From assembly GCA_903881585.1 (NCBI GenBank), contig CAIRTW010000034.1, positions 1-58,943 of the forward strand: a stretch of 58,943 nucleotides of DNA. The letters are read 5' to 3'. The position numbers and the translations under genes were made by a program. This document shows, piece after piece, positions 32,799 to 42,251 of this stretch. The notes beneath the pieces were generated by a model. It had not been told where the DNA came from and made no database searches. It was given only the letters and a program-made list of their open reading frames with translations. Positions within the stretch are counted from its first letter, which is position 1. Each line of letters begins with the position of its first letter. Origin of the DNA: an uncultured Bacteroidota bacterium (GTDB taxonomy: Bacteria; Bacteroidota; Bacteroidia; Chitinophagales; Chitinophagaceae).

Positions 32799-35700
32799 TT
32801 ACACAGGGATCACTATCGTAAATGTAGCCCCTTCATTAACTTTTCCCGAAGCAAAGATCGCACCTCCATGATTTTCCACGATCCGCTTGCATACCGCAAG
32901 ACCTATCCCCGTGCCTTCATATTCCGACCTGCCATGCAGTCTTTGGAATATCGCAAATATCTTGCCGGAATACTGATTATCAAACCCAATTCCGTTGTCC
33001 TGCACCTCTATTTGCAGGTACCGCTTTGCCTTGGCTAGTTCCCGCCGTGCTACCGCCGCAGCCGGAAGGAATCTGTGTGATATCTTTATCTCCGGCATAA
33101 CGCCAACTCGCTGAAACTTCAGCGAGTTACCAACAAGGTTTAAAAAAAGCTGGCTGAACTGGGCGGGCACTACGGCCACCATAGGCAGGTCATCGGAATC
33201 AACGATCGCATTTAGTTCTTCTATTTTATGATCAAGTGGTTGCAGGGCTTCTGATAAAATTAAATTAAGATCGCTGAGCTGGTACTCCTTGTTACCTGTA
33301 ATAGTGGAAACATACAGCAAGTCATTGACCATTTTCTGCATACGCCGCGATGACTCTATTATTTTACCAAGGTATAGTTTTCCGTCGTCGCTGAGCGTTG
33401 CCGACTGGCTGGTAAGCATCCGGTCGCTGAAAGTCACTATCTTTCTCAGCGGCTCCTTCAGGTCGTGACTGGCTACATATGCATAGTCCTCCAGGCTGGT
33501 ATTGGATTGCTGCAGTTGCAGATTCTTTTGGTACACAGCCTGTTCCGCTTCTTCCTGCTCCGTTACATCAATAGATATATTCAGGATACTCTCTACCAAT
33601 CCGCTTTCATTGCGCTCAAAAATGGTGCCGAATGTATGAAACCACTTATACGCACCTTCATTATTTTTCATCCTGTACTTAAACTCTACCACCGGCTCTT
33701 CGGCTCCGGGCAGCAGCATGTTGGCTTCTTCAAGCGCCCTGGCATTCTTCTCCATCAGTGCCTGCAGGTCATCGGGGTGTGTTATAGATACAAAGAACGG
33801 AACGCCGCCTTCCATCACTTCCGAAACAGGATATCCTAGTTGTTTTTCGATTGCACCGTTGATAAACGAAAATTGCCCGCTTTGAATATTATATGCCGCA
33901 ATTATAGAGGGCGTCACATCTGTTATCTTCTGGATAAATTCCTGCGAATCCTCCAGTTTCTTCTCCACGAGTTTTTGCGCCGTTACATCTTGTATCGTGC
34001 CAATCACCTTATACGTCTTGCCCGCTTTGTCAATCAGCGCCTCTGTGCGGGCATACAGCGTTTTCCTGCTTCCATCCTTCAGCACAGCACGGTAATAGGT
34101 CTCCATGGGCTTGCCTGTATCTATGCAATCCTGTAGATTTTGTTTTATTTTCACACGATCTTCCGGATCGTTGAGTACCATCACTTTGTCAAACGTAATC
34201 TCGGTACCCGGTTGCCGCCCATATATGCGATACAGTTCATCCGACCAGATGATCTTGCCACTTACCAGGTCCCACGACCAGTTGCCTATATGCGACAGCT
34301 CCTGCGCCTGCTTCGACAAAGCATCACTTTCCTTTAGCTTTTCAAACAACAACTGTTTCTCCGTAACATCCTGTACCGTGCCATACAACCCAATGGCTTT
34401 GCCGTGCTCGTCAAAGGATGCCTCGCCCTTTACATGAAGGTATTTCAGCTTTGCTGAAGGCAGATTTATCCGGAAAATATAGTCTGATGGAACATACTCT
34501 TCCCTTAGCCGCCGCTCCTGTTCATCAACCATCGCTACATCATCAGGGTGCCGGTAAGACCTTGTCATGCCCGGTTCAATTTTACCAAACGGCGGCTCGA
34601 GTTCATATATCCGGAATAGCTCATCAGACCATGAATATTCATTGGTTTCCAGGTTACAATTCCAGTTGCCGATCTGTGACAATTGTTGTGCCTGCTGATA
34701 TAGCGCTCTGCTCTCCAGCAGTTCCCGTAGCATTTTGTGCCGGTTGGTCACGTCCATTGCCGTTCCTATCATCACTTTTCGCCCATTCCTAACAGTAACA
34801 GAGCCCCTCGTCCATAAAATTTTCTCATTCCCGTTTATGATGTACCTGTACTCATTATCATACATGCCACCTTCTCTTATTGCCCTGTCCCGGTTCTTAT
34901 TTATCCTTTCCTTGTCATCGGGATGTACGTGGTCTATAAGATTCGAAAGGTCGAATTCGTCAAGCTCATAGATCGTCTTGAATTGTGGTGTAACAACCAT
35001 TTTCCCCGTCTCTGGTTCTAGCTCAAAACTGCCAAGATTTGTGAGCGCCTGCGCTTCCAGCAGCTGTTTTTCACTGAGTACCAGCTTATCTGATATTTCC
35101 TTTTCCTTATCAATATTAAGTATGATACCCACTATTTCAGAGGGAGTGCCGGCATCATCCCTTTTGTAAACAGAAGCATAATTACGCATCCACGGATAGC
35201 TACCGTCTTCGGCCCTGAGCCTGAACTCCCACGAAATGACAGATCCATCAACGGCAGCGGCACATTTTTCAAGCGCTTCAATTGTCAGCTGCACATCATC
35301 CGGATGCACATTATTTGCTATTATGGTACTGCCCATTTGCTGCATTTCCTCAACAGAATTGCCGAAGAAGGTAACGGCATTCTTATTCGCATATTTTATG
35401 GAGCGGCTGCCAAGGTCAAAAATATAATTCAGCCCCGGTGTGGTGTTAGATAATATCTCTGTGAAAAAAGCCTGCTCGCTGATCCGGTCTTTCAGCAGCT
35501 TTATATACACATTGGTCGCCGCAATGTCATTATGCACGCTAAGCGCGTCTATCTCATTTATTATTTCTATCGCTTCATTCAGGTCATTAGTGTAGGCAGG
35601 CAGAAATTTCACCAGCGATTTTTTTCGCACATACCCTGCATAGGTAATGTCTTGCGCCGTCAGGTCCTCCTTCTTCATGATCACCAGTTGGTCCGACACC

Positions 35701-36008
35701 CATTTATTCAAAGACACCTCAAGATGCTCTTTTAGTGTATTGTGCTCAGCGCTGGTGAGAAATAGCCTGTGCGATTCAATGCCCATCATCACCAATTCAT
35801 CGTCACTTATGCCCTCCAGAAATTTCATCATCGGCAGGTCTATTGTCCTGCATATGACCACCTGTTCTTTTATGTAGGGTATCAGGCAATTGTCCCGGAT
35901 AAATGCCGCATAGCCCGGCAAGTACCTGAAAACAAGGCTTTCGTTTGAATATGGTTTTGCGGGCTGATCGTTTATAATAGCTTCTTCCACGAACATAAAT
36001 TTACGCAC
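32799..36008 (-). CDS. Multi-PAS sensor histidine kinase
   Basis: A 1069-residue soluble kinase with no membrane segment. The first ~175 residues are a helical domain resembling RsbR-type N-terminal sensor modules (FRYLPGYAAFIRDNCLIPYIKEQ). Five PAS domains follow at about 185-310, 315-430, 435-560, 570-690 and 700-830, each with the N-terminal FIFDLG/WNCNLE/WSWDLVSG-type strand and closing I-G-x-x-x-D-V-T. The HisKA box is YAYVASHDLKEPLRKIVTFS with His848, then HATPase motifs NLVGNSLKFQ, EVQDNGIGFDN and GTGIGLAVCKRIVENHGG. Its partner is the receiver 52 bases downstream. Stimulus is unknown. Confidence 0.95.
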   Translation of the reverse strand: MRKFMFVEEAIINDQPAKPYSNESLVFRYLPGYAAFIRDNCLIPYIKEQVVICRTIDLPMMKFLEGISDDELVMMGIESHRLFLTSAEHNTLKEHLEVSLNKWVSDQLVIMKKEDLTAQDITYAGYVRKKSLVKFLPAYTNDLNEAIEIINEIDALSVHNDIAATNVYIKLLKDRISEQAFFTEILSNTTPGLNYIFDLGSRSIKYANKNAVTFFGNSVEEMQQMGSTIIANNVHPDDVQLTIEALEKCAAAVDGSVISWEFRLRAEDGSYPWMRNYASVYKRDDAGTPSEIVGIILNIDKEKEISDKLVLSEKQLLEAQALTNLGSFELEPETGKMVVTPQFKTIYELDEFDLSNLIDHVHPDDKERINKNRDRAIREGGMYDNEYRYIINGNEKILWTRGSVTVRNGRKVMIGTAMDVTNRHKMLRELLESRALYQQAQQLSQIGNWNCNLETNEYSWSDELFRIYELEPPFGKIEPGMTRSYRHPDDVAMVDEQERRLREEYVPSDYIFRINLPSAKLKYLHVKGEASFDEHGKAIGLYGTVQDVTEKQLLFEKLKESDALSKQAQELSHIGNWSWDLVSGKIIWSDELYRIYGRQPGTEITFDKVMVLNDPEDRVKIKQNLQDCIDTGKPMETYYRAVLKDGSRKTLYARTEALIDKAGKTYKVIGTIQDVTAQKLVEKKLEDSQEFIQKITDVTPSIIAAYNIQSGQFSFINGAIEKQLGYPVSEVMEGGVPFFVSITHPDDLQALMEKNARALEEANMLLPGAEEPVVEFKYRMKNNEGAYKWFHTFGTIFERNESGLVESILNISIDVTEQEEAEQAVYQKNLQLQQSNTSLEDYAYVASHDLKEPLRKIVTFSDRMLTSQSATLSDDGKLYLGKIIESSRRMQKMVNDLLYVSTITGNKEYQLSDLNLILSEALQPLDHKIEELNAIVDSDDLPMVAVVPAQFSQLFLNLVGNSLKFQRVGVMPEIKISHRFLPAAAVARRELAKAKRYLQIEVQDNGIGFDNQYSGKIFAIFQRLHGRSEYEGTGIGLAVCKRIVENHGGAIFASGKVNEGATFTIVIPV

Positions 36009-36224
36009 TCCGGTAAAAATAAACAGTAATTTCTACTTGCGTAAAAATCATGCCAGCAGTTGCAGTTCTGCAATATGGCTTATCACAAATACAATTATAA
36101 GATATTCCGCACGAAGCGTAATATACTGCTCCTCGAAAAAAAATCTTAACCATCTATAAAACCTAAAGACAAAACGCACCGTAGATGTCTCTATAATATT
36201 TCTAACCAACCAAAAACACTTTTT

Positions 36225-36779
36225 ATGAAACGCATCCTTTTGATTCCCGTATTTGCTGTCGCCATGATAGCAGGACATTCAGTAACCACCTTTGCACAAG
36301 GCACAGTGATGGTAGGCGGTGCAGCCATGTATCCGCAAAAGAACATTGTTGAGAACGCTGTAAATTCCAAAGACCACACCACGCTCGTGGCCGCAGTAAA
36401 GGCCGCAGGTCTGGTCCCCACCTTGCAAAGCGATGGCCCATTCACCGTATTTGCACCTACTAACGAAGCCTTCGCCGCATTACCATCCGGCACAGTTGAC
36501 AACCTCCTGAAGCCAGAAAACAAAGCAACCCTCACATCCGTGCTAACCTACCACGTAGTAGCCGGCAAGATGGACTCCAAAGACCTGATGGACAAAGTAA
36601 AAGCTGGTGGTGGTATGGCAAAACTGACAACTGTGCAGGGCGAAGAGCTCACCATCATGAAGAAGGGCAAACACCTGGAAATAAAAGATAGCAAAGGCGG
36701 AGTAGCTATGGTAACAATAAAAGACGTGTACCAGAAAAACGGAGTGATACACGTGATAGACAAGGTGTTGATGCCATAG
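36225..36779 (+). CDS. Fasciclin (FAS1)-domain secreted protein
   Basis: A 184-residue exported protein with signal peptide (LLIPVFAVAMIAGHSVTTFAQ) and one FAS1 adhesion domain over about residues 40-184: NIVENAVNSKDHTTLVAAVKAAGLV, GPFTVFAPTNEAFAALPSGT, LTSVLTYHVVAGKM and GVIHVIDKVLMP are the family's H1, core and H2 blocks. Such domains mediate cell-surface or matrix contact. Followed by an intrinsic terminator. No signs of lipoprotein or sorting signal. Confidence 0.93.
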   Translation: MKRILLIPVFAVAMIAGHSVTTFAQGTVMVGGAAMYPQKNIVENAVNSKDHTTLVAAVKAAGLVPTLQSDGPFTVFAPTNEAFAALPSGTVDNLLKPENKATLTSVLTYHVVAGKMDSKDLMDKVKAGGGMAKLTTVQGEELTIMKKGKHLEIKDSKGGVAMVTIKDVYQKNGVIHVIDKVLMP

Positions 36780-36794
36780 TGAAATTCCAAAGAG

Positions 36795-36833
36795 AAAAAT
36801 CCAAATTCCAACTCCATTGGGATTTGGATTTTT
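36795..36833 (+). terminator. Terminator after the fasciclin gene
   Basis: AAAAATCCAAAT (36795-36806) pairs with ATTTGGATTTTT (36822-36833), 12 bp, 15-base loop, T-rich 3' arm. Confidence 0.65.
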
Positions 36834-36860
36834 TTGTGCCATATAATTTCTTTTTGGCGG

Positions 36861-36949
36861 AATTTCTCTTTTGTGCCTTGGAATTTGGAATTTCAGTTCG
36901 GGAATTTTTAAGACACTTTTGGAATTCGGAATTTCATCTTTGGAATTTA
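36861..36949. repeat. Irregular GGAATTT repeats upstream of sdaA
   Basis: TTGGAATTT-type units recur at least six times in about 90 bases (GGCGGAATTTC, TTGGAATTTGGAATTTC, GGGAATTTTTA, TGGAATTCGGAATTTC, TTGGAATTTAGCC). No coding frame fits. Could be slippage or an operator array. Confidence 0.4.
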
Positions 36950-36972
36950 GCCAACTTGCTTATGTATCTTTG
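36939..36972 (+). promoter_or_regulatory. Bacteroidota-type promoter for the L-serine dehydratase gene
   Basis: TTTG at 36939-36942 and TATCTTTG at 36965-36972 match the -33/-7 pair with a spacer of 22, just ahead of a GTG start at 37000. Confidence 0.6.
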
Positions 36973-36999
36973 CACACTAATAAATCAAGAAAAATAAAA

Positions 37000-38424
37000 G
37001 TGGCCCAGGAAAGCATTTCGGTATTCGACATTTTTAAGATAGGAATAGGACCCAGCAGCTCACATACACTTGGCCCATGGCGAGCCGCCCAACGGTTTAT
37101 AGCCACTATAAGATCTAAAGGCATTAACGACGTCAGCTCCGTGCGCGTATTGCTCTACGGCTCGCTCGCCAAAACCGGCAAAGGCCACGGCACTGATGTA
37201 GCAGTCCTTTTGGGACTATGCGGAGAAGACCCCGTTACCTTCGATGTGAATGAAGTCACCCCGCGCCTGGAGCAAATTACAACCCTCAAAAAACTCCTGC
37301 TCAACGGTGAAAAAGAAATAGATTTCGATCCAACTGTTGATGTTGTTTTCCTGTTTGATGAAAGCCTGCCCTACCACCCCAATGCACTTACATTTTTATG
37401 CTCATTTAATAATGGCGATGAAATAGCCGAGACCTATTATTCGGTAGGGGGTGGCTTTGTAGTAAAAGAAGGGGAAGACGATGGCCATAACAGCCATGTA
37501 AAACTACCCTACCCTATAGAAATTGCAGCCGACCTGGAAGCCGCCTGCGAAAAAACCGGGCTGAACCTCTCCGGCCTGGTAATGGAAAATGAGAACGCCA
37601 TTCGCAGTGCGGAAGAAACACGCAAGGGTGTACTAGCCATTTGGGCAGCCATGCGCGACTGCATATACCGCGGAGCCCACATAGGCGGCGAATTGCCCGG
37701 CGGGCTGCAGGTAAAGCGCCGCGCAGATGCGATGAACAAAAAACTAACCAACGGAAAACCATACAACAACTTCAACGAATGGCTCGATGTCATACGCAGC
37801 GGTGGCCAGTCATTCATTTACACCCTCGACTGGGTAAGCTGCTTCGCCCTTGCCGTGAATGAGGAGAACGCAGCATTCAGCCGTGTGGTTACTGCACCTA
37901 CCAACGGTGCTGCAGGCGTAGTACCAGCCGTGCTGCTCTACTTCATTGCATTCTGCGATGGCTACGACGAAGACAAGATCATTAAATTCCTCCTCACCGC
38001 TTCAGAGATCGGCAGCATCTTTAAGAAAGGCGCCACCCTCTCCGCAGCCATGGGCGGCTGCCAGGCAGAGATAGGCGTATCCTCATCTATGGCCGCAGCA
38101 GCCCTTGCAGAGTCTCTTGGCGGCACGGTAGAGCAATGCCTCCAGGCCGCAGAAATAGCCATGGAGCACCACCTCGGCCTCACCTGCGACCCCGTAGGCG
38201 GCCTCGTACAAGTGCCGTGCATAGAGCGCAATACCATGGGCGCCATAAAAGCCATCACCGCTACCCAGCTCGCACTGCAAGCCACCTCCGGCCACGCACG
38301 CATTTCATTGGACACTGTCGTCAATACCATGTGGGAAACTGCCCTCGACATGAACCACAAATACAAAGAAACCGCCGAAGGCGGCCTCGCCGTGCAGTTG
38401 CCGATCAGTTTGAGTGAGTGTTAA
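37000..38424 (+). CDS. sdaA: L-serine ammonia-lyase (serine dehydratase, iron-sulfur)
   Basis: The ORF track begins at 36871 inside repeats and promoter; I place the start at the GTG in [23 protein letters not shown], giving 474 residues, the normal length for single-chain enzymes. It deaminates L-serine to pyruvate and ammonia using a 4Fe-4S cluster. Visible support: [15 protein letters not shown], then the C-terminal half with [16 protein letters not shown] and [19 protein letters not shown], the cluster-binding Cys region. Also [16 protein letters not shown]. Cytosolic, transcribed alone. No regulator gene near. Confidence 0.95.
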   Translation: MAQESISVFDIFKIGIGPSSSHTLGPWRAAQRFIATIRSKGINDVSSVRVLLYGSLAKTGKGHGTDVAVLLGLCGEDPVTFDVNEVTPRLEQITTLKKLLLNGEKEIDFDPTVDVVFLFDESLPYHPNALTFLCSFNNGDEIAETYYSVGGGFVVKEGEDDGHNSHVKLPYPIEIAADLEAACEKTGLNLSGLVMENENAIRSAEETRKGVLAIWAAMRDCIYRGAHIGGELPGGLQVKRRADAMNKKLTNGKPYNNFNEWLDVIRSGGQSFIYTLDWVSCFALAVNEENAAFSRVVTAPTNGAAGVVPAVLLYFIAFCDGYDEDKIIKFLLTASEIGSIFKKGATLSAAMGGCQAEIGVSSSMAAAALAESLGGTVEQCLQAAEIAMEHHLGLTCDPVGGLVQVPCIERNTMGAIKAITATQLALQATSGHARISLDTVVNTMWETALDMNHKYKETAEGGLAVQLPISLSEC

Positions 38425-38795
38425 AAATATCAATGGCAGCTTAGTGAAAGGATTGAGTGAATGCCGATAATACCCAATAAGCCCGATCAAAGGCCCCGCT
38501 ATTCATAGCCAGGCCGTGCGCATAGGGTGTGTGCTACAGCAATCTCCTCACCTGTGAACTTAGCCCAACCGACCAACACTTATAATGATTGCATCGCTCG
38601 TATCCGCAATAAAATAGCCGCATAACTACATTGCAATACCCTGATTCACTTCAGAAAAACCTTAAATAAAATTAAGTGTGCGTTTGCACCTTGATCTCAC
38701 AATGGGCTAACTATCAATATAATACATAAAAAGTTAATTATTGGTTAACTAAGCTATTTTATTTACCTTTGCAAACTACTAAACGTACGACCATC
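38425..38795. other. Intergenic region before the FKBP gene
   Basis: About 370 bases without a convincing frame on either strand. The left 200 bases hold no structure I recognise. The right end contains the FKBP promoter. No tRNA or riboswitch pattern seen. Confidence 0.5.
38741..38771 (+). promoter_or_regulatory. Bacteroidota-type promoter for FKBP gene
   Basis: TTG at 38741-38743 and TACCTTTG at 38764-38771, with a 20-base spacer, match the -33/-7 consensus. Transcription should start near 38776, 20 bases before the ATG at 38796. The ORF-track start at 38769 (TTG) would lie inside this promoter and is rejected. Confidence 0.75.
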
Positions 38796-39230
38796 ATGAA
38801 TGTCACCGACAAACTATTTCAAATGAAGGAAGAAAGAGGAGCAGCGAATCTTAAAGCCGGCCAGGAATTCCTTGCGGCAAACAAGCTAAAACCAGGTGTT
38901 ACCGAAACACCCAGTGGCTTGCAATACGAAATAATTACCGAAGGTACTGGCCCAAAGCCTACGGCTTCTGATACCGTTACCTGCCACTATCATGGTACCG
39001 TTATTGATGGCTCCATCTTTGATAGCTCCGTGCAGCGAGGCAAGCCAGCTTCATTCCCGCTAAACCAGGTAATAAAGGGCTGGACAGAAGGTGTGGCACT
39101 GATGCCAACCGGCAGTAAATGGCGTTTTTTCATTCCTCCGCACCTTGGCTATGGCGACAGGCAGGTAAGTGCAGTGATAGGCCCGAACAGCACTTTGATA
39201 TTCGAAGTAGAACTGCTCAGCATCAATTAA
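38796..39230 (+). CDS. FKBP-type peptidyl-prolyl cis-trans isomerase
   Basis: A 144-residue FKBP domain preceded by a short helical N-terminal region (FQMKEERGAANLKAGQEFLAANK). The start is the Met after the promoter (MNVTDKLF). Core motifs: ETPSGLQYEIITEGTGPKP, CHYHGTVIDGSIFDSSVQRGKPASFPLNQVIKGW and PHLGYGDR, typical of the FkpA/FklB group; it accelerates proline isomerisation during folding. No signal peptide, so probably cytosolic. Confidence 0.93.
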   Translation: MNVTDKLFQMKEERGAANLKAGQEFLAANKLKPGVTETPSGLQYEIITEGTGPKPTASDTVTCHYHGTVIDGSIFDSSVQRGKPASFPLNQVIKGWTEGVALMPTGSKWRFFIPPHLGYGDRQVSAVIGPNSTLIFEVELLSIN

Positions 39231-39326
39231 ACTAAGGAAATTCACTTCCTGATTGAATAACTATATATCGCCACCGGTGATCTGTAGTTGCAATTTCTGT
39301 ATATTGATGTACCAATTTGCAACAAC

Positions 39327-40760
39327 ATGAATAAACTACTGCTGCTTGTCTGCACATTCATTTCTGCTTCTGTAAATGCGCAGGGCCTTGATAAATATTT
39401 TGAAAGCATCAGGAATAATACCGCGGAGCTTACTGCTTTTTTTTCACAGATGCCAAAGGGTGGCGACCTGCACAATCATTACAGCGGATCGGTATATGCC
39501 GAAACCTACATCAACTACGTTGTGCAGCAAGACTACGTGGTCAATGAAACTACACTTGAAGTAAGATCAGCTCCACCAAAAGAAACGAAAAACTGGGTTC
39601 ATTTTTCTAAATTGAACGATAGCGGACTGCTTGCTGCATACAAGCAAAAGCTGATACAGAAATGGTCAGTGAAAGATTACAACGGCGTCAGCTATCCATC
39701 AGACAAACAATTTTTTGAGACCTTTTCAGGATTCGGCATTGCCAATGACGGCCCCGGCAGGCTGGATTCAGGGCTCATGGAGCTGAAACGCCGTGCAGTG
39801 AATGAAAACGTGAGTTACATCGAAACGATGTTTACCTCTATCCATTGCGAAAACATAAAGATACTCGATACCAGTTTCAACCGGCTGCTGGAAAATGCGC
39901 AACGGACCCGCGATGAAGCACAGACCACTGCACTGCTCGATAAGATATATAAAACCGTACAGGACAAAAACGTAAAGGCATGTGCTGCTGCATATAATAA
40001 TGACGTGATCTCAAAGCTGCATTACGGGCTCAAAATAGATGACTCATTATTTACAATGCGCTACCAGAATTATGTAGTGCGAGTGGTGCCGCCAGCAGAT
40101 GTTTTCAAGAACCTGGTACTTGCATTTGAGTCGGCGAATACCTGCCCGCTGATCGTTGGCGTAAATATTGTAGCTCCTGAAGATAACGAGATATCTATGA
40201 GAGATTATTGGCTGCACATGCAAATGTTTAAATACTGCCACAATAAGTACCCTGATGTAAAGTACTCAATGCATGCAGGTGAGCTTACACTGGGCATGGT
40301 AAAACCCGAAGACCTTACCTGGCACATAAATGCAGCGGTGAGAACTGCGGGGGCGAACCGCATAGGCCACGGCGCTGATATGGCATACGAGCATAACAGC
40401 TATGACCTGTTGCAGTATATGGCAACCCACAAAATACCAATAGAAATAAACCTGGCCAGTAACGAATTCATACTAAAAGTAAAGGACGACCAGCACCCTG
40501 TCACATTGTACAAAGAGTTTGGTGTACCTATAGTAATATGCAGTGATGATGCCGGTGTATTGAGGAGCAATCTGACCTATCAATATGTGCTGCTGGCAAA
40601 ACGATATAAAGACGTTTCCTACGAGGATATTAAGCAGTATGTATTCAATAGTATTGACCACAGCTTTATTAAAGAAGATGCAGTAAAAGAAAAAATAAAG
40701 ACCCAGCTAAAGGAAAGATTTAGTGATTTTGAAAAGAAAGTGCTGGCGACACACAAGTAA
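39327..40760 (+). CDS. Secreted adenosine deaminase-family hydrolase
   Basis: The start is the Met of MNKLLLLVCTFISASVNAQG, a clear signal peptide, giving 477 residues; the ORF-track start at 39288 reads upstream sequence. The TIM-barrel metal ligands and active site are complete: KGGDLHNHYSGS (H-x-H), SMHAGELT (His, Glu), RIGHGADM (His) and ICSDDAGV (Asp-Asp). The family turns adenosine to inosine. Periplasmic or surface location suggests scavenging of extracellular nucleosides. Substrate could differ in this secreted branch (ADGF-like). Confidence 0.88.
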   Translation: MNKLLLLVCTFISASVNAQGLDKYFESIRNNTAELTAFFSQMPKGGDLHNHYSGSVYAETYINYVVQQDYVVNETTLEVRSAPPKETKNWVHFSKLNDSGLLAAYKQKLIQKWSVKDYNGVSYPSDKQFFETFSGFGIANDGPGRLDSGLMELKRRAVNENVSYIETMFTSIHCENIKILDTSFNRLLENAQRTRDEAQTTALLDKIYKTVQDKNVKACAAAYNNDVISKLHYGLKIDDSLFTMRYQNYVVRVVPPADVFKNLVLAFESANTCPLIVGVNIVAPEDNEISMRDYWLHMQMFKYCHNKYPDVKYSMHAGELTLGMVKPEDLTWHINAAVRTAGANRIGHGADMAYEHNSYDLLQYMATHKIPIEINLASNEFILKVKDDQHPVTLYKEFGVPIVICSDDAGVLRSNLTYQYVLLAKRYKDVSYEDIKQYVFNSIDHSFIKEDAVKEKIKTQLKERFSDFEKKVLATHK

Positions 40761-40783
40761 TACAAAACCAGGAAAGTCAAGAA

Positions 40784-40835
40784 TAACAATCCAAATTCCT
40801 AATAACTAATAACCAATTCCCAATTCCATTTACCA
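40784..40835. repeat. CCAATTCC-type repeats upstream of the HEAT gene
   Basis: CCAAATTCC, CCAATTCC, CCCAATTCC and ATTCCATTTACC follow each other within 50 bases. Their reverse complement resembles the GGAATTT repeats at 36861-36949. Confidence 0.4.
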
Positions 40836-40837
40836 AA

Positions 40838-41593
40838 ATGAGCTTTTACGAACTTGGAAAAGAACAACGGAATACGCTTGTTGAAAAAATAAACAAGGAA
40901 ATTGCGGATAACCTCCGGGCAGGGACATTGCAAGGTATTATCCCTTTTTTTGCAGATGACGACACTTATATCAGGAAGACGGCCTACCTGGCTATTGGCC
41001 GGATATACCTAACCAATAGTAAGCTACAGGAAAAGATCATAGACGTTTTGGAATCCCTGCTAAAAGATGATGACGCCAAGACCCGGCAAACAAGTATCAA
41101 TGCGGCCGGGGAAATAGGGAAACATGACTTCGCGGCTGTAAAACATTTTTTTGACATCGGTCTTTTTGATAAGCACCATTCTGTTCGCAACGCGGTAATA
41201 GGTTCTGTAAAAAAAATGGGTGAGAAAAACCCCGCGCCCATCATCGAATGGGCATATACCTACCTTCACCACCCGGATAAAGAAATACGCCGCGAAATAT
41301 GCCATGGCATAGAGCTAAGGGGCCGGACGCACCCGGAAGATATACTGCCGCTGCTCAGGGAGTTGCAGCACGACAAAACGAAGCGGGTAAGGGATACCCT
41401 GGTTCACGTAATAGGGCAGATCAGCTATAAAAAAGCCTGCCTTGAAAAAGTAATGGCCGACATTACTACATGGGATAACAAAGCACTCATCGCCGATGTT
41501 ATCGAAGAGATCATTGATGTACACGACCGCTACCGGAATTTCAGTTTTTACACACAAGAAGAGGCGCGGAAGTGTATGGAAGCATACCGATAA
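40838..41593 (+). CDS. HEAT-repeat protein
   Basis: A 251-residue all-helical protein with about six HEAT/PBS-lyase-type repeats: DDDTYIRKTAYLAIGRIY, DDDAKTRQTSINAAGEIGK, KHHSVRNAVIGSVKKMGE and DKTKRVRDTLVHVIGQI recur at about 38-40 residue intervals, each with the xVRxxA-type second helix. No signal peptide, so cytosolic. Such domains act as binding scaffolds. No partner or enzyme is evident. Confidence 0.82.
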   Translation: MSFYELGKEQRNTLVEKINKEIADNLRAGTLQGIIPFFADDDTYIRKTAYLAIGRIYLTNSKLQEKIIDVLESLLKDDDAKTRQTSINAAGEIGKHDFAAVKHFFDIGLFDKHHSVRNAVIGSVKKMGEKNPAPIIEWAYTYLHHPDKEIRREICHGIELRGRTHPEDILPLLRELQHDKTKRVRDTLVHVIGQISYKKACLEKVMADITTWDNKALIADVIEEIIDVHDRYRNFSFYTQEEARKCMEAYR

Positions 41594-41652
41594 AATGCTG
41601 CTTCCAAGTGAATGAAAACAGCATCCTTCCTGATCATGAACAACCTCATTTC

Positions 41653-42117
41653 TTATTGCGGCGAGCAACCATTGCAGGAGTTGCCATCGGCCGGCGCAAA
41701 TCCCCTGTAATTGCTGATAACCGTGTGTTGCGGCGCCATATCCGGGCTTACGCTTTTGCTTTCTTTTTCTGATTCTTTGTCCGGGTAATAACCCAGGAAT
41801 GTGCCTTCGCCATTGTATTGTATAGCGCCGGTGTTGTCATAAAAGGCGTTAGGGCATTCCTTAACTACAATATTGTGCTGCGTATAACTGTAGCATGGTT
41901 CAGCAGCCGGAGATGTGGGCACATAGGTATTTGGGACATGTGGCAGCACTAACACATAAGGTGGCAAATAGGGTTGCTTATTATAGTCCGGCGCAGTGCC
42001 ATGATGCACAATAGCGACTTTGTGATTGGTTGGCTTACTGGGGCAGTTATTTTTATTTTGAGCATAGCCATTTACTGTACTTAAACCTATAAATGCTATT
42101 AACAGTATCGTTTTCAT
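41653..42117 (-). CDS. Secreted Cys/Pro-rich protein of unknown function
   Basis: I use the Met at 42117 (MKTILLIAFIGLSTVNGYAQ), giving 154 residues with a clear signal peptide; the longer ORF to 42249 is unlikely because it overlaps the promoter of the divergent dipeptidase. The mature part is rich in Pro, Tyr and Cys (TAPDYNKQPYLPPYVLVLP, EPCYSYTQHN, GNSCNGCSPQ). At least five Cys residues suggest disulfides in the periplasm. No domain recognised. Confidence 0.65.
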   Translation of the reverse strand: MKTILLIAFIGLSTVNGYAQNKNNCPSKPTNHKVAIVHHGTAPDYNKQPYLPPYVLVLPHVPNTYVPTSPAAEPCYSYTQHNIVVKECPNAFYDNTGAIQYNGEGTFLGYYPDKESEKESKSVSPDMAPQHTVISNYRGFAPADGNSCNGCSPQ

Positions 42118-42224
42118 AACTTTCGTTTTGTTCTGATCAAATAACAAAAAGAACAAGCCACGGAGTGTTAAAGGAATATGAAGAATGCGCCGCGAACAAT
42201 TAACAATATTATTCCAGAGAGTAT

Positions 42225-42232
42225 TACATTTG
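42225..42232 (+). promoter_or_regulatory. Possible -7 element for the M20 dipeptidase
   Basis: TACATTTG fits TAnnTTTG, 20 bases before the ATG at 42252. No clear -33 match. Confidence 0.4.
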
Positions 42233-42251
42233 GTCTCTAAAATAAACACAC

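Noticed and set aside
36871-36999. Extended N-terminus of the L-serine dehydratase ORF
   Set aside because: It would translate the GGAATTT repeats and lie upstream of the -7 element; the family starts at the GTG region.
38769-38795. TTG start for the FKBP protein in the ORF track
   Set aside because: It lies inside the predicted -7 promoter element; the ATG at 38796 gives a normal N-terminus.
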